64,000 nucleotides of DNA from Entoloma clypeatum (Eukaryota; Basidiomycota; Agaricomycetes; Agaricales; Entolomataceae): NCBI GenBank assembly GCA_963565915.1, contig OY751486.1:4526001-4590000 (forward strand). Reading direction: 5' to 3'. Numbering within the stretch: the first letter of the stretch is position 1; each line of letters opens with the position of its first letter. The position numbers and the translations under genes are program-made. The notes under the pieces were generated by a model. The model had not been told where the DNA came from and searched no databases. It saw only the letters and a program-made list of their open reading frames with translations. Below, one piece after another: positions 42,194-52,942 of the stretch.

Positions 42194-45100
42194 TTATCGT
42201 GGACGCGATGGATTTTGCCGATGAAAATCTCGGATCAAGTCTTGAGCATTCTGAACATTAGTCCGAGGTTCCCACGTGTTCTCTTCTGGGCCATACCCTT
42301 CCCATTGGACAAGGTACTGGATCTTTCCACGGAATTTCCGAGAGTCTAGGATCGTGGAGACATGGTATTCTTCTTGTCCTTCGGCGATGATCGGATCAGG
42401 GGCTGGCTTCTTTTTCTGAATGGCATACTTTGGGGTTTCGTATGGTGATAACAGGGTCTCGTTGAACACAGGGTGGATCATCTTCCAAGTTTTGGGAAGA
42501 TCAAGACGGTATGCGCTAGCTCCTTTCTTCTCTAGGACTTTGAACGGTCCGTGTCGGAGGGCGTCAAGTTTCTTTGAGGGACGATCAGTCCTGATGTTAG
42601 TCCCTTCCAGCCACACCTTGTCTCCGATGCGGTAATTCCGAGACGGGCTTCGTCGTGTGTCAACTGTTTTCTTCATCTGATCCTGGGCCTGTTTCAGTGC
42701 TGCGTTGGCTTCTTCTCGTGCCTGTTTGAGTTTTTTCAAGAAGTCGTTTGCTGCTGGATTGGTGTCTTCCAACACAAGTTCTCCCTTCCAAGGATGCAGA
42801 CCGTAGTTGAGATAGAATGGTGTGTACTTTGTCGCTTGATGTTCTTTGTCATTGTACTGGAATTCTGCGATTGCGATCCATTCCGCCCAATCATCTTGTA
42901 GATGGTTGACAAAGTTTCGTAAGAACACCTCAGTTTCCTGATGCGATCGTTCGGCTTGTCCATCAGTTTGTGGATGGTATGCAGTGGACAGGTTTCTCTT
43001 GATTCCCAACATGCGGCAAAGTATCTCCATGAACTTCGCGGCGAACTGTGGTCCTCTGTCGCTAATGATCTTCTTAGGGATTCCATGAAGCTTCCATATC
43101 TGGTCCTGATAGATCTTGGCTAATCCTTCAGCCGATAGTTCCACGGTTGTCGGGATGAGATGAAGCATCTTTGAATGTCTGTCCGTGATGACCAGAATTG
43201 CGTTCTTCCCATCAGATTCTGGTATCGGTCCCACGACGTCAATCCCTATGTCTTCCCATGGTTGACTTGGCGCGGCGTTAGGGTGTAGAGGGGCGTGTCT
43301 CCTTTGGCGGCTGATCTTGTTACGTTGACAGGTGTCACAACCTTTCACATACTTCTTTACATCATGTAGGATGGTGGGCCACCAGTAGGTGTGAGTGAGG
43401 AGTTCATGTGTTCAATATTGTCCTGGATGTCCTGCCACTGGTGCGTCGTGCGCTTCAAACATCAGTTCTTGGCGCAATTGTGGGTCTGGTGGAACATAGA
43501 CTCGTTCTCCTGCGTAGGTGATGCCATTTTCCTGCTGGTACCAGTGAGGATTCTTCTTCAGACCCTGGGCTACTTCTGTCTCCATGCGATTCGAGGCCTT
43601 GATGCGTGCGATCCATGGGTTTTTGATGGTTGTGATGTTTCCGATTTTGATGGAATCAGATGTTTCACCCCCTTCAAAGAATTGTTCCTCCGTGAACATC
43701 TCCATTTGTATCACATCTTCTGATTCCAATCGTTTCAAAAATAGCCCCTCCTTGAGCATTTGGTCGCTGTCCTGCGGCTCGAGTTCCGTCTCATACCAGG
43801 GTAAACGTGACAGGATGTCTGCTTTCGCGTTTGTCTTCCCAGGTACATGTCGCAATTCGAAGTCATAATCTTGTAACTTCATCTTCCAGCGCCTCTGTCG
43901 TTGGTTTAGGTCCTGAGGACGCCGGAAATACTCCAGGTTTTTGTGATCGGTTAAGATCTCGAAACGTTCCTTGGCTTCAAGTAGATAATGTCGCCAGTCC
44001 TTCAGTGCTTCCATGACTGCCAAGAGTTCCTTGTCATATATCTCGTAATTCTGTTCGGCCGCGGACATGGTCCGCGACAAGAACGCGATAGGATGCCACT
44101 TGTCGTCTTGTTTCTGTGAAAGTACCGCTCCAATCGCATAACCCGATGCATCGGTTTCGACCCTGAACTGTCCGTCCGGTTTGGGCAATGCCAAGACTGG
44201 TGCCGTCGTGATTGCCCGTATGAGACCTTCAAATGCTTCTTGCGCCGCTGGTCCCCATGTGAATGCTGTATTCCCCGTAAGTGTTGTAAGTGGCTTTGCG
44301 ATGTTTGAGTATCCTTCAATGAAGCGTCGATAAAAATTGGCAAATCCCAGGAACCTCTGGACTTCCTTTTTTGATGTGGGTACTCGCCAGTTCCGGATTG
44401 TGTCCACCTTTTTGGTTTCCATCTCAACACGTCCTTCTCCAATGACATATCCCAATATGGGGCATTTCGTTACTTCCCAAAGACACTTCTTCTCCTTTAG
44501 GAACAGGTCATTGTCTGACAGAATCTGCAAGATCTCTTCGGTGTTCCGGGCGAGTTCTTCCTTGGTTTTACCAATAACCACTATGTCATCCATGTAAATC
44601 ACACAGATGCGCCGACGGATCTGATCCCTGAATAGGCTGGCCATCATCTGCGAGAACATTCCCGGGGAGTTGCAGAGACCGAAAAACATGACCAATGGTT
44701 CAAACAATCCTCGGCTGGTCAGGAAGGCGGCTTTCCATTCGTCACCCTTCTTGATCCGCACGTTATTGTATCCCCACATGATGTCCATTTTGTTGAAGTA
44801 GACTGCGTCCTTCAATACATCCAAGAGGTCGCTGATGCGTGGGAGTGGGAATTTGTCCTTAACCGTGAATTTATTGACCATGCGATAATCCTGTACCAAT
44901 CGTTTGGAACCGTCTTTCTTGTTAATGAAGAAGCAGGGTGATGCATAAGGGGATTTGGACGGTCGGATCTTTCCGGTTGCCAGGCCTTCATCGATGAATT
45001 CGTCCAGTTCTTCTTGCTCCTTTTGGGTCATAGGATACGTGTTTCCTCCTAGCTCCTTTGGTGCGTCTGGTGTAAGTTCGATGCCGTGGTCCCATTCTCT

Positions 45101-45871
45101 TTCCTTTGGGATCTTGTCAAAGTTTTCTTTTTCAAAGAGATGGGCAAAACGTTCAACGTATGAGGGTCGTTTGGTTGTGGGAGGTGGTGTGGGAGTAACT
45201 GCTTCCAATATGGGGTCTCCGGGCTTCCATTTCTGATCTGATTTCTTGGGCGCGTCCTTGTCTCGTACTTCCACCATGCGAACCCGATGTTTGCGACCAT
45301 TAAGGTTTACCCTGAAATCCAAGTGTTTGGTTTGACATGTTGATGGGCACCGGTTGAATGTTACAGCGCTGGTCGTCCAATTGATTGTGGGGTTGTGGTG
45401 TACCAACCAGTCATGTCCCAAAAGCATGTCCGTTCTCCCAATGTCCAATACCATTGCTTCCATGGTTTCCTGGTGTGTTCCTAAGTCCAGCTTGACTTCG
45501 GCAAGTTTTTCTGCTTTCTGTTGTCGGTTTGGCGATCCATCTGCATTTAGGATTGATATGGGCTTTATTCCACGTGTGGGAAGGTTCTGTTCGCGTACTA
45601 TTCTGGGATGGATACATGTGCGTTCACATCCGCTATCAACCTCGGGTTGAATGGCCTTTGGTCCTCGTCGTGTTTTGATCTGAGCTTGCAGCTTGATCTC
45701 TCATCGTTTCGGAGGTTTATCTCCCTTGACAATCTTAGTTGACACAACGGCTCGCTTTGCAGGGATAACATAAGTTATATTGTCTGTAGCTGCACCAGGC
45801 AAGCGAGTTCGTTTAATGGATAAGGGTCGCGACTTAGCGTCGTTTAATCGGACCCTTCGGAAAAATCCTTC
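42194..45871 (-). pseudogene. A4 pol, two TGA stops, otherwise complete
   Basis: The frame opens at 45871 and overlaps the gag end in the -1 relation. TGA stands at 45703-45701 and 43414-43412; the second replaces an Arg codon in GQY-R-TH. Protease VDSGCERTC, RT with YMDD (near 44590), RNase H, integrase (CDTCQRNKISRQ, GIDVVGPIP, SDRGPQF), GPY/F-type region and chromodomain ([15 protein letters not shown] near 42290) are all present. No frameshift was seen. Confidence 0.9.
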
Positions 45872-46707
45872 TCATCGGTCTCTATGGTGATGGTTTCATC
45901 ATCGGTATCTCCATCAGACACCTTCCTAATCTTTCCAGAGTTCTTCTTCGGCTTGCGGCAGTTGCGCGCGATATGTCCTTCTTGGTCGCAGTTGAAACAC
46001 TTACGACCATCTTTCTTCTTTGGGGCTTTGCAGTCTTTGGCAAGGTGACCAAAGCGCTGACAGTTGTAGCAACGGGCTACTCCTGCTTTGTCGATCTCCA
46101 TGGCTTTGCCTTGACCACCATAAGTGGTGCCCGATCCGGTGCATGTGTCCCCACCCCCTCGGATGACTAATGCATGTCCCTCCATCTGTCGTCCCTTGTT
46201 TCGGATCTCCTTTGCGTAATCAGTGTACGTCTTGCCATTGCTAGCCACTTGTTCAGAAATTCTGCGGTTGACGTTCTTTTCCAGGATGTATTTCCCAGTT
46301 TCTTTGCCAAGGTTTGACAGCTTCAAGAGCTCTTCGAATTCGTCCAAGAATTCGTCGATGGTGCATTTCTCCTGTTTCAGGACTTCCAGTCTTGCCTTGG
46401 CCACTGCCGACTTGTTGGCAATAGAGAATCGCGTAGCGATGTCGTCTGAGAACCCTAACCAGGTGATGTTCTCACCATCGGTGGCAAGGTCGTCTAACTT
46501 GTTGCTGGCCCAGTGTTTACCAGACCCTTCCATCATGCGGGATAACACCGCAAGAATCTTCTGATCGTCGGACAGGCCCTTCTGGAACCTGATGTATAAT
46601 TTGGTGGCTTTCCACCACTCGTCGAAGGTGTGTCTGTCTTTGAACATCCCAGGATCTTTGATGATCTTGGATGTATCCATTGTTTGTACTGTCGGTGCTT
46701 CTGCCAT
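45844..46707 (-). CDS. A4 gag, two CCHC knuckles
   Basis: ATG 46707 (MAEAPTVQTMDTSK) lies 2 nt after the ORF1 stop. The capsid-like helical region is about residues 15-190. Knuckles CYNCQRFGHLAKDC and CFNCDQEGHIARNC are near 46070-45970, followed by an acidic tail. The same frame is open upstream to 47079 with plausible protein sequence (YAHFTTEEQQTEYNRWARN), so Gag may be longer if ribosomes enter it from ORF1. Confidence 0.85.
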   Translation of the reverse strand: MAEAPTVQTMDTSKIIKDPGMFKDRHTFDEWWKATKLYIRFQKGLSDDQKILAVLSRMMEGSGKHWASNKLDDLATDGENITWLGFSDDIATRFSIANKSAVAKARLEVLKQEKCTIDEFLDEFEELLKLSNLGKETGKYILEKNVNRRISEQVASNGKTYTDYAKEIRNKGRQMEGHALVIRGGGDTCTGSGTTYGGQGKAMEIDKAGVARCYNCQRFGHLAKDCKAPKKKDGRKCFNCDQEGHIARNCRKPKKNSGKIRKVSDGDTDDETITIETDEKDFSEGSD

Positions 46708-46709
46708 GT

Positions 46710-47396
46710 CTAGAACCTGCGGAGTAGGAGAGGTGTCGGACTGTTGGGATGAAGATGGGGTTCGGGATACAGGTAGGGGTTGAAAATCAGTCCCTGTTCT
46801 AGGCGTCTGTTCGGTATCTGACTGCACGGAGTCAAAAGTAAATTCGTCAGGGGACTCGTCGGCGGAATCGGTGGCAAAACGTTCAGGGTATTTCCTCTGT
46901 AGATCTCTAAGGAATCTCTGTTCCTGCGCGTCTGTTGGTCGCGAGAAGGGGTCAAGTCTCTCGTTTCGTGCCCAACGGTTGTACTCGGTCTGTTGTTCTT
47001 CAGTGGTGAAGTGGGCGTAGATCTGCTGCTTCGAGTAAGACGTGGTGATGCGGCTCTGGGACGTCTCAATGTGAGCGTCCTAATCAATCTTCTGATAACG
47101 GTTGTCTGGACACCGATAAACTCTCTGATCTCTGTGATCCGACCTGTCTGAGGTCCTTCTTGAACGCGAAAGCTTTCGAGTTCGTTTTGTCGGGCGTTGT
47201 AACGCGCGATCTGGTGTTGCCGAGCAAGATGGATGCTCTCTGCTATCTCGCCGTGGGGGCGATGCTCGTCGTTGTCTAGTTCTTCGTCAAGCACCTGCTG
47301 TAGGATGCGACGGATCTCCGATTCGATGTACTGCTGGATAAGCGTAAAATCGATACTGTCTCGAGGACTTAGCTCCTCCTGTCGGGCTTCTGGCAT
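46710..47396 (-). CDS. A4 ORF1, helical charged protein preceding gag
   Basis: 228 codons from ATG 47396. The frame extends 14 codons further to an ACG that is ATG in the host copy. The N-terminal 110 residues are rich in Glu/Arg/Gln and predicted helical (IESEIRRILQQVLDEEL, LESFRVQEG). The last 115 residues are Ser/Pro/Arg-rich and overlap an open -1 frame. The stop (TAG here, TAA in A2) is kept 2 nt before the gag ATG in all three copies. The function is unknown; it may be the N-terminal part of Gag. Confidence 0.65.
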   Translation of the reverse strand: MPEARQEELSPRDSIDFTLIQQYIESEIRRILQQVLDEELDNDEHRPHGEIAESIHLARQHQIARYNARQNELESFRVQEGPQTGRITEIREFIGVQTTVIRRLIRTLTLRRPRAASPRLTRSSRSTPTSPLKNNRPSTTVGHETRDLTPSRDQQTRRNRDSLEIYRGNTLNVLPPIPPTSPLTNLLLTPCSQIPNRRLEQGLIFNPYLYPEPHLHPNSPTPLLLRRF

Positions 47397-47498
47397 GCTG
47401 AATGGGTTACTGGTGAAGTCTTCAAAGAAGCGCGACGTCTTGACTTGTCTGGTAGTTGAGCTCTTCGCTCTGGGCGAACCTAACGAGATTTAGCAACT

Positions 47499-47868
47499 TG
47501 TTATGCGTAACAAACTGTTCCAAGGTTCGGGCAGAGTATGCAGGAAGATGGAAAGGCGAAGAGCAATGTGATTGCTAAATCTAAGGAATGTAGCTATGGT
47601 ACATGAGGTTTATATAGTACTGACTATGAGCGGTAGCGAATGAGTCAGTAACTGCGGAAGGCAGTGCGCATGAGTAAGGCGACTGCGGAAGGCTATGCAC
47701 TAATGAGTAAGCTGACTGCGGAATGAGTCAGACAGCTGCGGAAAGCGAGTCAGCGCGGGAGCGAAGTATACTAAAGGAAATAAAGTATAATACGATATGT
47801 GTAAGCGGGGGCCGATGAGTAAAAGTGAAAAGGTAAGCATATACGTCCGTAGTCGTTAGTCCGTAACA
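47499..47868 (-). repeat. A4 5' LTR, 370 bp
   Basis: One difference (C/T near position 18 on the plus strand) from 41301-41670. The adjacent AGATTTAGCAA (plus strand, about 47486-47496) is the primer-binding site. Confidence 0.95.
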
Positions 47869-47873
47869 TGCAG

Positions 47874-48379
47874 CACTGAAACAAGCGCAGGATCAGATGA
47901 AGAAGACAGTTGACACACAACGAAGTCCATCTCAGGACTACCACATTGGACACAAGGTGTGGCTAGAAGGGACTAACATCAGGACTGATTGCCCCTCAAA
48001 GAAACTTGATGCACTCCGACACGGACCATTCAAAGTCCTAGAGAAGAAAGGGGCTAGCATGTACCTTCTTGACCTTCCAAAGACTTGGAAAATGATTCAC
48101 CCTGTGTTCAACGAGACCCTGTTGTCACCATACGAAACCCCGAAGTATGCCATCCAGAAAAGGAAACCAGCCCCTGATCCGATCATTGTCGAAGGACAAG
48201 AAGAGTATCATGTGTCCACAATCCTGGATTCTCGGAAGTTCCGCGGAAAGATCCAGTACCTTGTCCAATGGGAAGGATATGGTCCAGAAGAGAACACATG
48301 GGAACCTCGAGCAAATGTTCAGAATGCTCATGATTTGATCCGTGATTTCCATTGGCAGAACCCGGCACGCCCACAATAA
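47874..48379 (+). pseudogene. Host-element integrase C-terminus and chromodomain
   Basis: It continues the frame broken at 41300. The segment holds the GPY/F-like module (ALRHGPFKVLEKKGAS), PVFNETLLSPYE, and the chromodomain ([20 protein letters not shown]), ending at a TAA near 48377. It has no internal stop. Confidence 0.85.
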
Positions 48380-48512
48380 AAGGCAACTTTCGAAATCCAT
48401 GACAGTACCGACCTCATCAGTCAGACGCACACCGAGTTCCCCACTCTAGTCTACTCCCCTGCCCAATATAGCCTCCCCATTCTTCTTCTATCTTTCAACC
48501 ATCCTCGCCGCC

Positions 48513-48830
48513 ATGTCCAACACCACCACTACCTCCACCTCCACCGCTGACATCAACCCCGCCATCGCCGCCCTTATGAACAAAGCACTCTCCATGAGAG
48601 ACCAAATCCATGCCCTCAAAACTTCCCTTGCCGACCTCCTTCATCGCCAGATGCACATCTGGCTTCACTCGCTATCCAACCTCCCTGTCGCCCCCAGCCC
48701 TGAGGAGAAACAAATTCTTGGGAATTACACCAGCACCCTTGTCATCGAAAATCGATGTATTCGGCTGGCAATCAAAGGCCTCGAACTCGCTGTTGCCATC
48801 AACGAGAAGCTGATATATGATTGCCATTGA
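48513..48830 (+). pseudogene. Host-element ORF3, frameshifted near the C-terminus
   Basis: 105 codons match A2 ORF3 closely. Near 48822 a short duplication of GATTGCCATTGATTGG type shifts the frame and truncates the Trp-rich end (SLKES...). The trailer GGACACAGAGCTTGAAGGGGG, the polypurine tract and the first five LTR bases follow before the LINE. Confidence 0.75.
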
Positions 48831-48933
48831 TTGGAGCCTCAAGGAGAGTCCGAACTGGTCCGATCCTGGCAACAATGAGGGATGGGGACAATGACTCTGT
48901 GAGGACACAGAGCTTGAAGGGGGGAACATGTTA

Positions 48934-51900
48934 TTTTTTCTTTTTTTTTTTTTTTTGTCAACAATTTGTATAGCGGTATACTAGGGGTACAGTCCGCTTG
49001 ACATAGAGTAAACTACATCGATCCGAGGATCTACGTACGCATGAAGAACAAGCGGCGCAAAGCTCCGTCAAGCTGATAAGTCCTCGCGCCAGGACGGGGG
49101 AGTCTGTTGTAAACAAACGTGTTAGTATGCACACCCGAATATTCAGCCGCGCGATACAGGAGCACTCCAACCTTGCAAGGTTGGCCGTTGACGGCGCTGG
49201 GGGGTGTCTGTGCCCTACCCCCCAAAGAAGCGCCTGTGCGGTTCTTATCCTTCGATCGTGTTCGCTTGCCAGAGGGGGCTGCACCCCTTTGTACCCAGCG
49301 CGCTACCACGTGATTACCGCCAACGGTTGTGTTGGGCGTTGGATGATCCCTAAAGGCAAAGGCCCCTGGGTTGTCCATAATGAATTTCCCGAAGACGTCC
49401 CAGATGGGAGTGTTCCTCGAGAAGGTGGGCATGTCTGGGGGCCTGGTGGGGTGGTGCAGACATTTGTAGAATACATGGGCGAAGTCCTCGATGGACCCCG
49501 ATCCACAGTCACATTGTTCAATCTTGTCACCAATATTGAACCTATGTCTATAGTGGCCAATTGGGGCATGACTGGTGAGGCCGCGGACCATTTGAGCCAT
49601 GAGGGATTGGGAGTGACCCACATCCTTAGGCCATGTGCCGCCCTTGAGGTGGGACGGCTTCATTCTTTTAGCCCGAGCGTGGTCTTGGCATCTGATGCAC
49701 GACCTCGGGAATTGGTAGTGACGGCCAACATACTTGGGGGACTGATACAGGTTATTCCAGTCGCCTAGCATGTCATCTGTGAATTGTTTCATATTGAAAT
49801 CGAGGGATCTGGAGGCCGACTCGCCACACTCAATGTGTATCGAGGAGGCGAAGTCGTGCACTGCACGGTGGGGTTCGAAGCCATGGTCCGAGCAATCAGG
49901 GACATGGTGGAAGAAGACTTTGGATTTCAGACCTGGTTCCTCAAACCAAGGAACCAGGTTACTGATGATAGCGAGCGCAGTTGCCTGCGAGGAGTGGAGG
50001 TCCGGGTCTGTTGTGCGCCGAATGGCATTAACAGAGTCAGTGAAGATGTGGATTTCTTCCAGTTGGGAGAGACCCCCTAGCAGAGTGACCAGGTTAGAGA
50101 ACCCGTGTCCTATTGCTAAGGTTTCAGTGTCGTCAGAGACTGCGAGGCCACCAGCCGCCCAGTCTTTGTTGATGGAGTACCCCATGTGCCAGGTTTCCCA
50201 AGCTGCAACAGCTTGATGGCCCGACACAAGGGAGGGAACGGCCATGTCGGTTACAATGACAGCGGATTTGTTAGAGCAGATGTTGGCATCAAACACCTTG
50301 TTAAGGGTGACGAGGCGTAACTTCCTGGCTTTGGCACGCTCCTTAGCGGTTTTGCCGCGGATAAGAGTGATGTCGTGGATGATGCGGTCAGGAAATCGGT
50401 TGAGGACGTGTTTTCCTGGCTTGTTGTAATTGTTGAAGGGTGATAGGGGGACAGTCATGTTTGCACGGTATGCCCAGATATCGACGAGGGGGGATTTAAG
50501 ATTATACATAAATTCCGGGGAGTACCATGGTCGCTTTGAGGGATCGTCCTCATCGCAGACCATGACAGTCATGTGTCGTGGTGCAAGAGAGTGCATACGG
50601 ACACGGTTTCTGCAGGAGAGCTTCTTTAGGTGCAGATACACCGGAGGCAGGCCGGCAAGGGATTCGACCGCCCCTGTGGGGGTGGTACGGAAGGCTCCCA
50701 GGATCCACAGGGCTGCGTGCCTCTGAACTCTGGAGATAGACTTGATGACACCCTTATTACGGGCGCCGTCAAAGTTCCATAGATTGGCACCATATAGAGC
50801 GATTGGTAGAATACACGATTGGTATAGGGTGTGTTTGTGTTTGGGCGTGAGTCCGCAGACTGAGTTCCCCAGGGATAGTAAGGCTCCTGTTGCGGAGAAT
50901 GCCTTAGTGGCGTACCGTTTTGCATGCTCGGTGAAGAGAAGCTTTCAGTCGAAGAAGAACCCCAGGTACCTCCAGAAGGTCTTGGGGACAAGAGGGGAGT
51001 CGCCGGTGAAGGGCGCATATCCTAGGTCAACCGGGGGGTTATCGTCGCCATTCTTCCTGGAAAAATGGAACACCTCCGATTTAAAGTGTTCGAGGACAAG
51101 CCCAAGGGCTGTGGTCAGCTCAAACAGACATTTGTATGCCTTTTTTAGTTTGGCAAGGTTTTCTTTCCACGTCTCGGACTGGACAATGATGGTCCCGTCA
51201 TCTACATAGGAAATGAGGCTAGCCTGCGATTGTTCGGCATGAAACGCGTACATCAGCGGGGCGAGATATATAGACGATAGCACGGGGGAGAGGGCAGAGC
51301 CCTGACCTATGCCAATGTCCACAGAGAAAAGGTCTGAGAGGTCGTCCTCCCAGGTGTATTGAGTCTGTCTCCCTATTAGGTAGTTGGAGAAGAAGTCCAT
51401 GACAGTGTCGGGGAACCCCATCCTATCTAATATGAGCGGGATAACCGAGTGGTTAAGAGAGGGGAAGTACTGAGCCAAATCGATGGCCACAACACTCGTC
51501 TTGAGTTTCCTTGACCACCCCGCACGGATGAGGTGGGTGAGGAATTGTCTGGCGTCTTCAGTGGAGTTCTGTCGAACCCCTCCAAATTGACCTGGGTGTA
51601 GCAGTCCGTAGCGGGCGAGTTCCCACTGCAGTCTGTTAGCTATAGCTTTCTCAAATAGTTTGCCCAGGGTGTTTAGGAGCACGATGGGATGGAATGCTTT
51701 GGGAACGTCGTACGCCGGCTTATTTGGTTTAGGAATAATGACGGTTGTTGAGATTTTGAATGTGTCGGGCCAGAACCCTGCCGAGAGGCAAGCGTTCAGG
51801 ATCCATATGAACAGCTTCAGGATGTGTTCGTGTGCGATTAGGCACTTGAGGTGGGACCACGTAAGATGATCGGGACCAGGGGCAGACCGGCTGGAACAGC

Positions 51901-52575
51901 CAGCCAAGGCCTGGAGGACCTCTTGCGATGAGAATGGGACCCAAGGCCTTTTGGGCTGAGGTTTGAGGGCGCTGCGCAGCCTGTCGGGGTCGACAGGACG
52001 GGCTTCTGCAGACTGAAAAGATTTATGAAACGCTTCACAAGTCTCGTCGGTCGTGGAGCAGGTCTCGCCTTCGAAAATAATAGCCTCGGGAGAGGCATTC
52101 TTTCGTGGGCCGACCCAGGAGGTAAGGTCCCAGGGATGCTTGTTTTTGTTGGAGACTTCGTCAATTTTCTTGTCAAAGAAGTTCCGTTTGGCGGTGCAAA
52201 TGATTTTGTGCATATCACGCCAGTCTTGGTCTGTCTTACCCGAGTTGGAATAGGTGCGCCACCCAGCCTTGCAGTCCTTATCCCACCAGCCCTTCAACTG
52301 GAACGAGTCCCGGGGAGAGTGAGAGAATTCGGTCCACTCGGCCAGGATGAGCTCCTGTACCTTCTGGGTAATACTAGTGATGTCCTCCCTAGAGGTCGTA
52401 ACCGGAATAGGGATGGAGGCAATGGATTCCGTGAGTGCCGACAGGAAGTGAGTTTCCTCCTCCGAGTCTGGTACTATACGGTCGCGTTAATGAGGGGGGA
52501 TCTGAGGAGGGTGATAATCGAATGGTGGTCCGATTCGTCTGGGCTCCCAAGTTTGATGACCGAGTCTTTGTCCGT
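48934..52575 (-). mobile_element. LINE, 5' truncated, 14-bp target duplication
   Basis: The 3' end is a T-rich run on the plus strand (48934-48957, the poly-A tail), and the 5' end is truncated in the endonuclease. GGGGGAACATGTTA occurs at 48920-48933 and 52576-52589, a 14-bp target duplication that spans the polypurine tract and the first bases of the host LTR. This is typical of target-primed reverse transcription. The Tad-like layout (endonuclease, RT, RNase H) is common in fungi. Confidence 0.92.
49031..52575 (-). pseudogene. LINE ORF2: endonuclease end, RT, RNase H
   Basis: The first about 30 residues carry the end of the endonuclease (SPDESDHHSII), followed by a one-base frameshift near 52490. 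The main frame then runs to 49031 with one TGA at 50947-50945. RT motifs are SAPGPDHLTWSHLK, FHPIVLLNTLGKLFEK, IGQGSALSPVLSSIYL and the catalytic SYVDDGTII. RNase H has VIVTDMAVPS and IFTDSVNAI. A C-terminal CDCGSGSIEDFAHVFYKC is a CCHC-like motif common in Tad/I elements. Confidence 0.88.
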
Positions 52576-52584
52576 GGGGGAACA

Positions 52585-52942
52585 TGTTACGGACTCTATG
52601 GTATGCAGACCACGTCATCTCTTTTACTTATCATCCCGACGCGGCGCCCTCTTACAAATACACTATGTCTAATAGCTACTTTCATTCCCTTAGATTCCCA
52701 GTATGACTCAGTCCGCAGTAGCCTTACTCAGCTCCACAGTAGTATTACTCAGTCTGCAGTTGCCTTACTCATGCAGACTGCCTTCCGCAGTTACTGACTC
52801 GTTTGCTACCGCTCATAGTCAGTACTATATAAACCTCATGTACCATAGCTATATTCCTTAGATTTAGCAATCACATTGCTCTTTGCCTTTCCACTTCCTG
52901 CATACTCTGCCTGAACCTTGGAACGGTTTGTTAAGCATAACA
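52585..52942 (+). repeat. 3' LTR of the host gypsy element, 358 bp
   Basis: The LTR begins TGTTACGGACTC and ends AAGCATAACA, followed by ATATC. The LINE's target duplication includes its first five bases. Confidence 0.92.

Larger units (their letters stand above)
41301..47868 (-). mobile_element. Family-A gypsy copy A4, nearly intact, target duplication TGCAG
   Basis: 6568 bp with two 370-bp LTRs that differ at one position. TGCAG flanks both ends (41296-41300 and 47869-47873). All parts are present in order on the minus strand: 5' LTR, primer-binding site, ORF1, gag, protease-RT-RNase H-integrase-chromodomain, ORF3, polypurine tract and 3' LTR. It is the best reference copy in the window for the family. 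Confidence 0.95.
18807..52942 (+). mobile_element. Host Ty3/gypsy element (family A), 34 kb through nested insertions
   Basis: The 5' LTR at 18807 is preceded by ATATC and the 3' LTR at 52942 is followed by ATATC. Joining the flanks gives CAGATCATATCCGCCGATG, which is exactly the continuous sequence in the sister repeat near 18563. Gag, pol and ORF3 pieces between the insertions are collinear and together give about 6.6 kb, matching the 6568-bp length of copy A4. Insertions are copia (19684-25532), A2 (27594-32746), a solo LTR (33145-34051), a DIRS-like element (34416-39756), A4 (41301-47868) and a LINE (48934-52575). The LTRs differ by many transitions and a 24-bp repeat-length change, so it is the oldest layer. 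Confidence 0.9.

Noticed and set aside
39757..48933. A separate gypsy copy distinct from the one at 18807-34415
   Set aside because: The shared ATATC duplication and the rebuilt empty site show that both belong to one element, although conversion of part of it is possible.
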